A stretch of 12,237 nucleotides of DNA from Gammaproteobacteria bacterium. Lineage in GTDB: Bacteria; Pseudomonadota; Gammaproteobacteria; Steroidobacterales; Steroidobacteraceae. Shown here in pieces: positions 6,770 to 12,237 of this stretch. The position numbers and the translations under genes were made by a program. The DNA lies in NCBI GenBank assembly GCA_009923475.1, contig RFTM01000017.1, forward strand, positions 1 to 12,237. Reading direction: 5' to 3'. The notes beneath the pieces are model-generated. The model had not been told where the DNA came from. It saw only the letters and a program-made list of their open reading frames with translations, and did no database searches. Numbering within the stretch: the stretch's first letter is position 1; every line of letters begins with the position of its first letter.

Positions 6770-7588
6770 CTAACGAAGGGACGCGGACATCGCGGAGAGG
6801 CTGTTGAGCATGCGCACCGCAGCCTCGACCGTGGGGGCATCGAACGCCACCTCGTCGCCGCCCAGCCGCCGCATCGCAGGCCACTGGCAGAACAGGTCGG
6901 CGAACGCCGGCGTCTGCGTCTGCACGCGCACCGCGACCGGGCAAGCCAGCGTGAAGAGCTGCGCGTCGCCGAGCCTGCGCAGCGCGGCCGCCGCGCCTGC
7001 CCGGATGGCCTCGCACGACTGCGCCGGCGAGAGGCTCACCCCGCTCGTGTGCCCCGTGGCGCGCTTGGTCTGCACGAAGGTGGCATGCGGGAAGAGCGTA
7101 CGGTTCTCCTCGATGAAGGCGTCGTCGCCGCTCGCCATTGCCACCGGCGCGCCGCGCTCGCCGGCGAGCGCCCCGTAGATCCCGGCCTCGCCCAGCTCGC
7201 GGTCGTTGACCGCGATGCGCGCGAAGGCGAGGCTGTTGATGGTGTGCGCGAGGATGCCGCGTCCCCGCGCCCGCGAGTGGTAGCCGATCATCAGGACCGC
7301 ATCGACGCCTTCCTCCACGCCGGCCACCATGCCGAGGTAGCGCGGCTTGCCCTGCACCACGCGGGCGCGGGCGTCGAGCCCGTCCGGCGGCATGTTGCGG
7401 AAGTTGCCGTGCGAATCGTTCACCAGCACGTCCGTAGCGCCCGCATCGAAAGCGCCGGCGATGGCGGCGTTGGCTTCCTGGGCCATCAGCAGGCGGGCCC
7501 TCTCGTGCTCGGCGTTGCCGGCGCGCGTCTGCTCCGCGTGGAAGACGCCGGCCACGCCCTCGATGTCGGTGGATACGAGGACCTTCAT
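6770..7588 (-). CDS. dppA: D-aminopeptidase DppA (family M55)
   Basis: A 272-residue cytoplasmic zinc aminopeptidase, nearly the same length as Bacillus subtilis DppA (274). The family removes N-terminal D-amino acids, classically D-Ala from D-Ala-D-Ala and short D-Ala peptides. Known metal-ligand positions line up: D8 and E10 in STDIEG, H60 in NDSHGN, H104 in IGYHSRA, and an acidic residue at E134 in ELGEAGIYG. The segment KRATGHTSGVSLSP is typical of the family's C-terminal half. The start at 7588 is supported by GGAG (7600-7597 on the minus strand), 8 nt away. It follows the S9 peptidase gene by 58 bp on the same strand, so both probably come from promoter region B. A bacterium with secreted peptidases and DppA can use D-Ala-containing wall peptides; that role is inferred. 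Intact. Confidence 0.93.
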   Translation of the reverse strand: MKVLVSTDIEGVAGVFHAEQTRAGNAEHERARLLMAQEANAAIAGAFDAGATDVLVNDSHGNFRNMPPDGLDARARVVQGKPRYLGMVAGVEEGVDAVLMIGYHSRARGRGILAHTINSLAFARIAVNDRELGEAGIYGALAGERGAPVAMASGDDAFIEENRTLFPHATFVQTKRATGHTSGVSLSPAQSCEAIRAGAAAALRRLGDAQLFTLACPVAVRVQTQTPAFADLFCQWPAMRRLGGDEVAFDAPTVEAAVRMLNSLSAMSASLR

Positions 7589-7608
7589 CCCCTGGTCTCC
7601 GTCGGCGA

Positions 7609-7642
7609 GCCGTCGCGGGACGGCCGACGCCTGCGGGCGTCG
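7609..7642. other. Two tandem hairpins between the S9 peptidase and dppA genes
   Basis: Two adjacent perfect stems sit in the 58-bp gap. One pairs 7609-7614 (GCCGTC) with 7619-7624 around a 4-base loop. The other pairs 7625-7631 (CGACGCC) with 7636-7642 around TGCG. There is no T-run, so an intrinsic terminator is unlikely; an mRNA-processing or stabilising element between cistrons is possible. Confidence 0.5.
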
Positions 7643-7646
7643 CCGA

Positions 7647-9605
7647 TCACTGCGGGTCGATGCCGCGCAGGTGCCGGTCGAACCAGCCTATGGTGCGCAA
7701 CGCCCCGTCGATCTTGTTCTCGCGCTTGAAGAGCCCGTGCCCCTCGTTCGGGTAGTAACGGGCATCGACCGGCTTGCCGAGGCGACGCAGCGTCGCCACC
7801 ACCTGTTCGGCCTCGTATTTCGGCACGCGGATGTCGTTGTCGCCTTGCAGCACGAGCAACGGCGCCTGATAGCGGTCGAGATAGGTCAACGGGCTCACGC
7901 GCTCGTAGACCTCGCGGTCCCTGACCGGGTGCCCGATCAGTCCCTCCTGGTACGCCCGCAGCGCCGGCGATCCGCGCTCGTGCATCGAGGTCCAGTTGGT
8001 GATGCCGCAGACCTCCACGCCGGCCGCGAAGACATCGGGCGCGCGGCCGAGCGCGATCATCGTCATGTAGCCGCCGTAGGACACGCCCGTGATGCCGACG
8101 CGCTTCGCGTCGACATAGCCCGAGTCGACGAGGAACTTCACGCCCGCGACATAGTCGCCGAGGTCGCCGCCGCCGAGGTCGCGGATGTTGGCGCGCATGA
8201 ACGCCCGGCCGTAGCCGGTCGAGCCGCGCGGGTTCGGCGCGATCACGAAGTAACCCCGGGCGGCGAGCGCGACCGCGGTCGCATCGTAGCGGTCCTCGGT
8301 CTGGCCGGTCGGGCCGCCATGGGCGATCACCACGGCGGCGGCGCTGGCGTCACGGCGCGCGTTGGCCGGCACCCAAAGGATCGCGCTGATCCGCGTGCCG
8401 TCCTGCGCGGGATAGGTCACGACCTGCGTCGACGGCAGCGTCGCGACCGCGGACTCCGAGAAGCGCAGGAACGGACTGCTGCGGCCGCTCTTGCGGTCAT
8501 GGCTCCAATAGGCGAGCGGCTCGGTCCCGGACTGGTGGGGGAAGATGATGCGGCCGTCCGGTGTCTCGGCGGGCAGCTTGCCGAAGTAGTCGGTGTTCAT
8601 GCCGGACGGGAGCGGCAGGGTCTCGGTGCGTCCCGATGCGATGTCATGCCGCTTCACGACGCTGCGACCGTCGATGTTGTCGAGGAACAGCAAGGTCTTG
8701 CCGTCGGCGGAGAACCGCAGACTGCTCTGCTCCCACGGTCCGGGCGCGAGCATGCGCAGCTTCTGGGCGCGGACATCGAACAGCGCCGCCTGCTTCCTGC
8801 CGTCGGCGGTCTCGGTGGTAAGGGCCAACCAGCGTTCGTCCGGGCTGATGTCCGATACCGGGTTGATGGGCGAAACCGGCTTGCGGATCACCGGCACCGC
8901 CCGTCCATCGGCGACCGTGATCCGATAGAGCGTGTCCTCGACGCTGCCCGTGATGTCCACGCGGCGCGCATAGACGGCGCGGCCGTCGGCCGAGAACTCC
9001 ACCGCCGCCCACTGCCGGTCGGGCAAGGTCTCGGAGGTGAGCGTCCGCTCTGCGCCGCTCGCAAGGTCCATGACCACGATGTTCGCCGAGGGCGCGGTCT
9101 TCAGCCGGCGCGAGAACGCGAGTCGCCTCGCGTCACGCGAGAACACGGCGCCCGCCTCGGAGGCTTCGGGCGTGCGGGTCAGGTTGCGCGATGCGCCGCC
9201 GGCCACCGGCACCGCGTGCAGGTCGAACATCTCCGCGCCGCCGAGGTCCTCCCCGTAGACCACGGTCTTGCTGTCCGGCGAGACCGTGATGCCCCAGTGG
9301 CGGTCGTCGGAGGTGGTGAGGCGACGCGGCGTCCCGCCCGCGGTGTCGACATGCCAAAGGTTGAGCCGGCCGCTGGCATCGGAGGCATAGACGAGTCCGC
9401 GTCCGTCCGGGGTCACCGCCGCATCCCAACTCGCCGGTTCTGAAAAAAGCGCCGCCACCGACGGCGTCGCCGCCTGCGGCATCTGTGGCGAGACGATCGA
9501 GCGCGGGTCGGTCAGCGCCCTCGATGGCGTCGGCACGGGCGCTGCGGCGGACGCGAGCGTGGAGGAGAGGGCGGCTGCGGCGAGGAGCGGGGCAAGCGTG
9601 CGCAT
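7647..9605 (-). CDS. Secreted S9-family prolyl-oligopeptidase-type peptidase
   Basis: A 652-residue serine peptidase. A signal peptide (MRTLAPLLAAAAL to ASAAAP) precedes a beta-propeller of about residues 50-390 with repeated SPD/SADG blades, which limits access to short peptides. The alpha/beta-hydrolase domain follows. S509 sits in GVSYGGYM, D591 in GDNDIRVP and H623 in NEGHGLF, a complete triad. The IAHGGPTGQ and NPRGSTGYG segments are typical of the S9C/acylaminoacyl-peptidase-like branch. The start is ATG 9605, not the longer frame to 9827, because that extension lies over the promoter and the divergent dgcN gene. Its signal peptide and leader are near-copies of those of the beta-lactamase-fold gene at 5048. 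It is first in an operon with dppA, and probably cuts oligopeptides in the periplasm or outside to supply DppA and import. Intact. Confidence 0.92.
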   Translation of the reverse strand: MRTLAPLLAAAALSSTLASAAAPVPTPSRALTDPRSIVSPQMPQAATPSVAALFSEPASWDAAVTPDGRGLVYASDASGRLNLWHVDTAGGTPRRLTTSDDRHWGITVSPDSKTVVYGEDLGGAEMFDLHAVPVAGGASRNLTRTPEASEAGAVFSRDARRLAFSRRLKTAPSANIVVMDLASGAERTLTSETLPDRQWAAVEFSADGRAVYARRVDITGSVEDTLYRITVADGRAVPVIRKPVSPINPVSDISPDERWLALTTETADGRKQAALFDVRAQKLRMLAPGPWEQSSLRFSADGKTLLFLDNIDGRSVVKRHDIASGRTETLPLPSGMNTDYFGKLPAETPDGRIIFPHQSGTEPLAYWSHDRKSGRSSPFLRFSESAVATLPSTQVVTYPAQDGTRISAILWVPANARRDASAAAVVIAHGGPTGQTEDRYDATAVALAARGYFVIAPNPRGSTGYGRAFMRANIRDLGGGDLGDYVAGVKFLVDSGYVDAKRVGITGVSYGGYMTMIALGRAPDVFAAGVEVCGITNWTSMHERGSPALRAYQEGLIGHPVRDREVYERVSPLTYLDRYQAPLLVLQGDNDIRVPKYEAEQVVATLRRLGKPVDARYYPNEGHGLFKRENKIDGALRTIGWFDRHLRGIDPQ

Positions 9606-9664
9606 CGGTGTTTCCGTGGTGGGAGTGCAGACCGTCACCGCGGCGCAGATCTGTCGCGCTCGCG

Positions 9665-9692
9665 TTGACAGTTCCGGATACGCAACTATACT
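9665..9692 (+). promoter_or_regulatory. Sigma70-type promoter for dgcN and the amidohydrolase
   Basis: TTGACA (9665-9670), 16 bp, then TATACT (9687-9692), identical to the promoter at 5108-5135. The start point would be near 9699, placing ATG 9736 about 37 nt downstream. Confidence 0.75.
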
Positions 9693-9701
9693 GCAATTGC
9701 G
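9681..9701. promoter_or_regulatory. Candidate operator, CGCAA-N11-TTGCG dyad (copy B)
   Basis: CGCAA (9681-9685) and TTGCG (9697-9701) flank the shared -10 region and are base-for-base identical to 5124-5144. The identity could reflect recent duplication as well as selection. Confidence 0.45.
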
Positions 9702-9715
9702 CAACGCACTGTCAA
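9685..9715 (-). promoter_or_regulatory. Sigma70-type promoter for the S9 peptidase-dppA operon
   Basis: On the minus strand TTGACA (9715-9710) is followed after 19 bp by TATAGT (9690-9685). It shares TATA with the plus-strand -10 box exactly as in cassette A. Leader to ATG 9605 is about 73 nt. Confidence 0.65.
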
Positions 9716-9735
9716 TGTCGCGGCGACGGCAACCC

Positions 9736-10800
9736 ATGATCTCTGCCAATCCCATCGCGCCCATGTCCGGCCACTCCGAACCGCTCGTCGAGTTCGCCAC
9801 GCCGTTCGTGGTCTTCCTCGGCGACATCAGTGCGCAGACCTACGCCAAGACCGCCCTCGGGCTGATCCAGTGGCGCCCCGGCGAGTGCGTCGGCCAGATG
9901 CGGCTCTCGACAGCCACCTTCGACGCGGGCGTGCCCGATGTGACGGTCGCCGCCGCCAAGGCGGCGGGCGCTCGCTCCGTGGTCATCGGTTCGGCCGCGG
10001 TCGGCGGCATCGTGCCGGCCTCATGGGTGCCGGCGCTGTGCGAGGCGGCGCGCGCCGGGCTCGACATCGTCGCGGGCATGCACGGCAGGCTCGCCGCGCT
10101 GCCCGGTCTCGCCGAGGCCGCGGCTGCGGGCGGCGCGCGGCTCGTCGATGTGCGGGTGCCGCCACCGGGCCTGCCGGTCGGCACGGGCCGCAAGCGCACC
10201 GGCCGCCGCGTGCTCACCGTGGGCACGGACTGCGCATGCGGCAAGAAATACACGGCGCTGCAGCTCGCGGCGGACCTCCAGCGCGCCGGCATGGATGCCA
10301 CGTTCCGCGCCACCGGACAGACCGGCATCATGATCGCGGGTCGCGGCGTGCCGATCGACGCGGTGGTGTCCGACTTCGTCACGGGCGCGGCTGAAGTGCT
10401 GTCGCCGGATGCTGCGCCCGGCCACTGGGACGTGGTGGAAGGGCAGGGCTCGCTGTTCCACCCGGGTTACCTGCAGGTCACGGTGGGCCTGTTGGTCGGT
10501 TCGCAGCCGGATGCGTTCGTCGTCTGCCACGATCCGCTGCGCACGCACATCGCCAGCTGGCCGGATTTCGCGCTGCCGAGCGTGCCCGAGCTCATCGAGC
10601 GCACCATCCTCCTCGGCCGTCTCACCAATCCGGGCATCCGCTGCGTCGGCGTGTCCTTGAACACCTCCAAGGTGCCGTCCGGCCAGCGTGCGGCCTTGCT
10701 CGCGCGCTATGCGGACGAGACCGGCCTGCCTTGCGTCGATCCGCTGGTCGAAGGCACCGGCGCCATCGTGTCGGAGATCCGCCGCCGTTTCCCCGCCTGA
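9736..10800 (+). CDS. dgcN: D-glutamate N-acetyltransferase DgcN (DUF1611 family)
   Basis: A 354-residue two-domain protein of the DUF1611 family, whose characterised member DgcN N-acetylates D-glutamate so that the racemase DgcA can convert it to the L form. The N-terminal domain runs from FVVFLGD (about 24-30) through AKTALGLIQWRP to PPGLPVGTGR. The C-terminal P-loop domain opens with VLTVGTDCACGKKYTALQL (159-177), the family's Walker-A-like loop. GQTGIMIAGRG (194-204), VVEGQGSLFHPGY (233-245), VCHDP and the closing EGTGAIVSEI follow as in the family. The start is uncertain: ATG 9715, 9736 and 9763 are all in frame and none has a good Shine-Dalgarno; 9736 is a compromise given the predicted transcript start near 9699. 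Cytoplasmic. The DgcA-like fragment at the window's other end supports the pathway. Some family members may act on other substrates. Confidence 0.85.
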   Translation: MISANPIAPMSGHSEPLVEFATPFVVFLGDISAQTYAKTALGLIQWRPGECVGQMRLSTATFDAGVPDVTVAAAKAAGARSVVIGSAAVGGIVPASWVPALCEAARAGLDIVAGMHGRLAALPGLAEAAAAGGARLVDVRVPPPGLPVGTGRKRTGRRVLTVGTDCACGKKYTALQLAADLQRAGMDATFRATGQTGIMIAGRGVPIDAVVSDFVTGAAEVLSPDAAPGHWDVVEGQGSLFHPGYLQVTVGLLVGSQPDAFVVCHDPLRTHIASWPDFALPSVPELIERTILLGRLTNPGIRCVGVSLNTSKVPSGQRAALLARYADETGLPCVDPLVEGTGAIVSEIRRRFPA

Positions 10801-10807
10801 GAGGTGA
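10801..10807 (+). promoter_or_regulatory. Ribosome binding site of the amidohydrolase gene
   Basis: GAGGTGA lies directly after the dgcN stop and 6 nt before ATG 10814. It is the strongest Shine-Dalgarno in the window, which fixes this start and implies co-transcription with dgcN. Confidence 0.75.
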
Positions 10808-10813
10808 CCCGCC

Positions 10814-12178
10814 ATGCCTTGCACCCGCCCTCTTGCGGCACTGTGTCTGACGGCGGCGGTCACGCTCACCGCAGCGGCGGCGCCCCCCGCGTCCCGGGTG
10901 GTCGACCGCTCGGCATGGATCGACAGCTCGGTCACCGCCACGACGGATGACCCGCGCCGTCTCCCCGTGCCGAAGGGCTTCAACGAGCCCGCCGGGTCGC
11001 TGCTCATCCGCAACGCACGGCTGTTCGATGGCACCGGCGCGCCGGCCCGACCCGCCGCTCTTCTGGTGACGGGCAGTCATATCGTCGGGATCGCCGCCGA
11101 TGAGTCTCGCCTGACCGTGCCTGCCGACGCGCAGGTCATCGACGCAGCCGGCAAGACGGTGATGCCGGGACTCATCGATGCGCACACGCACATCACCTAT
11201 GTGGAGCAGTTCGGGCTGCCGGCGTCGACCAGCGACGAGAGCCAGGCCGGCGCTGCGCTGCGTGGCCAGGAGCGCCTGCGTTACTTCGTCGAGAGCGGCA
11301 TCACCTCGGTCCGCGACGTGGCGTCGCATGGCATGGCCCCGTTCATGCTGAAACAATGGGTCGCCAGTGGCCGGATCCCGGGGCCGCGGGTGTTCGCCTC
11401 CGGCGCGCTGATCACCAGCGTGGGCGGACACGGTACCGAGAATTTCATCATGAGCACCGCCCCTGGCTACCCCGACGGCGCGGTCTACGAGGCCAGCGGC
11501 CCGGATGGTTTTCGCGATGCCGTGCGCCTGCAATTCAAGCGCGGCGCCGATCTCATCAAGCTCGGCAGCCACTTCACCCGTGAAGAGGTGCAGGCCGCAG
11601 TCGATGAAGCCCATACCCTCGGCCTGCGCGTGACCGTCGACAGCGAGACGGTCTACACGCAGATGGCCGTCGAGGCGGGCGTGGACTGCGTCGAGCACCC
11701 GCTGCCGCGGACGGACGAGGTCATCAAGATGATGGCCCGCAAGGGCGTGTGCGCCGTGATCACGCTCGTGCCTTACCAGTACATCAACGCTGCCGGTGGC
11801 TATTTCCAGTCCACTTCACGCCGTTTCACCTCGACCGACGAAGTGCTTCTCGCCATGGCGAAGAAGCTGGATGCGGCGGGCGTGCGCATCGGGATCGGCA
11901 CGGACCTGATCGCCGGCTGGTACCGGTTCCTGCCCGACCCTTACCTGCAGGAATTGCGGAACTACGTGTCCCTCGGCAAGACGCCGGCGCAAGCGCTGGT
12001 CGCGGCCACCCGTACCAACGCCGAGATCCTGGGCATGGAAGACCGTCTTTCTTTCCGGACAACCACAGCCGGCTCGTCCTCAACGCCGGTTTCGTCCCGC
12101 ATTGGCGCGCCGGAGCGAAGGAGCGCTTCACCTATCGCCGGGAGCTCGGCGAAGGGCGGACCGAGTTCGTCGAGGTGA
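10814..12178 (+). CDS. Secreted amidohydrolase (COG1228, imidazolonepropionase/prolidase-like), C-terminus lost
   Basis: A signal peptide (to about residue 22, ...LTAAAAPPAS) precedes an amidohydrolase-superfamily domain. LLIRNARLFDGTGAP starts the sandwich and VMPGLIDAHTHIT gives the metal HxH (H124, H126). LIKLGSH gives the likely carboxylated K249, CVEHP gives H295, and IGTDL gives D364. The strand that normally carries a further metal His reads RVTVDSETV (272-280), with Asp in the expected place. Related enzymes are secreted or periplasmic dipeptidases of the Xaa-Lys/Arg or Xaa-Pro type, so a dipeptidase is a fair guess, but substrate cannot be read. Native sequence ends near residue 411 (GMEDR, about 12045). 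The usual GTLEPGKLAD-type closing sandwich is missing, and the frame instead runs Ser/Arg-rich to a stop at 12178 over a peptidase gene. It lies 13 bp after dgcN, in one operon. Confidence 0.85.
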   Translation: MPCTRPLAALCLTAAVTLTAAAAPPASRVVDRSAWIDSSVTATTDDPRRLPVPKGFNEPAGSLLIRNARLFDGTGAPARPAALLVTGSHIVGIAADESRLTVPADAQVIDAAGKTVMPGLIDAHTHITYVEQFGLPASTSDESQAGAALRGQERLRYFVESGITSVRDVASHGMAPFMLKQWVASGRIPGPRVFASGALITSVGGHGTENFIMSTAPGYPDGAVYEASGPDGFRDAVRLQFKRGADLIKLGSHFTREEVQAAVDEAHTLGLRVTVDSETVYTQMAVEAGVDCVEHPLPRTDEVIKMMARKGVCAVITLVPYQYINAAGGYFQSTSRRFTSTDEVLLAMAKKLDAAGVRIGIGTDLIAGWYRFLPDPYLQELRNYVSLGKTPAQALVAATRTNAEILGMEDRLSFRTTTAGSSSTPVSSRIGAPERRSASPIAGSSAKGGPSSSR

Positions 12179-12237
12179 TGGCGGCGGACGGGCGTCGGCG
12201 TCCCGCCTTCGACCATGCCATCGTGGCGGCGGGTTTG
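12052..12237 (+). CDS. S9B / dipeptidyl-peptidase-IV-like protein, N-terminal propeller fragment
   Basis: In a frame different from the amidohydrolase, 62 residues (FPDNHSRLVLNAG to the window edge) run open. RLVLNAGFVPHWRAG and ERFTYRREL, then TEFVEVMAADGRRRPAFDHA, match the start of the beta-propeller of bacterial S9B peptidases, where a first blade reads like LVYNxxVxPxW...FWYRR and is followed by a PAFDHARLAAAL-type segment. Such enzymes release N-terminal dipeptides outside the cytoplasm. The gene's real start and signal peptide are absent, since the reading frame joins the truncated amidohydrolase near 12041-12052. The catalytic domain would lie beyond the window. If native, this adds a second S9 peptidase to the island. 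The call rests on a short stretch. Confidence 0.6.

Larger units (their letters stand above)
9603..9715. repeat. Control cassette B, second copy of the 113-bp duplicated divergent promoter/leader
   Basis: Partner of 5046-5158 at a constant offset of 4557 bases, 106/113 identical without gaps by hand alignment. As in copy A, the minus-strand side runs through the leader to the ATG of a secreted hydrolase. The plus-strand side diverges right after TGTCAA. Confidence 0.95.

Noticed and set aside
7347..9443. 698-codon open frame on the plus strand
   Set aside because: It is antisense to the well-supported S9 peptidase and dppA genes, is rich in Arg/His/Ala, and shows no domain. Such shadows are common in GC-rich DNA.

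Overview
The window is GC-rich and dense with genes. Its metabolic genes look like those of an aerobic gammaproteobacterium of the Lysobacter/Xanthomonas group. That placement is inferred from gene content, gene style and base composition and is only moderately sure. The first ~240 bases do not fit: they encode the middle of a ribosomal protein S3 that reads like the marine/freshwater Synechococcus-Cyanobium type. The sequence therefore looks like a chimera, most simply a contig assembled from a mixed (cyanobacterium plus heterotroph) sample.

Layout. 1-438 (+): partial rpsC joined in frame to the C-terminal end of a dipeptide-epimerase/N-acetyl-D-Glu racemase (DgcA-like) gene. 413-1543 (-): YkvI-family membrane protein, translationally coupled to the gene before it. 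1540-3159 (-): D-aminoacylase-like amidohydrolase missing its start. 3139-5048 (-): secreted, membrane-anchored serine hydrolase of the beta-lactamase/D-aminopeptidase fold, missing its end. 5049-5245: divergent promoter region A. 5246-6727 (+): membrane-anchored alpha/beta hydrolase related to PAF-acetylhydrolases. 6770-7588 (-): DppA D-aminopeptidase. 7647-9605 (-): secreted S9 prolyl-oligopeptidase-type peptidase. 9606-9735: divergent promoter region B, nearly identical to A. 9736-10800 (+): DgcN (D-glutamate N-acetyltransferase, DUF1611). 10814-12045 (+): secreted amidohydrolase missing its C-terminus. 12052-12237 (+): N-terminal part of an S9B/dipeptidyl-peptidase-IV-like protein, missing its start and running off the window.

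How the genes fit together. DppA (removes N-terminal D-residues), DgcN and a DgcA-like racemase (D-Glu via N-acetyl-D-Glu to N-acetyl-L-Glu), a D-aminoacylase relative, a beta-lactamase-fold hydrolase, a secreted S9 peptidase and a candidate permease together read as an island for harvesting peptides that contain D-amino acids, such as peptidoglycan fragments. Secreted hydrolases would cut outside the cytoplasm, a permease would import, and DppA/DgcN/DgcA would finish inside. This pathway is inference; the family assignments are firmer.

The most striking regulatory feature is a 113-bp cassette present twice (5046-5158 and 9603-9715), 106/113 identical and ungapped by my hand alignment. It carries back-to-back sigma70-type promoters whose -10 boxes share a self-complementary TATA. 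Both copies sit between divergent genes of the island, so about nine genes appear to share one control signal.

Three breakpoints (about 223-246, 3139-3159 and 12041-12052) cut genes in non-native ways. At the first two, the joining bases read sensibly in both partners, which suggests microhomology misassembly, though real deletion or recombination is possible. No tRNA, rRNA, CRISPR array or insertion sequence was seen, and no stretch above 300 bases lacks a gene.
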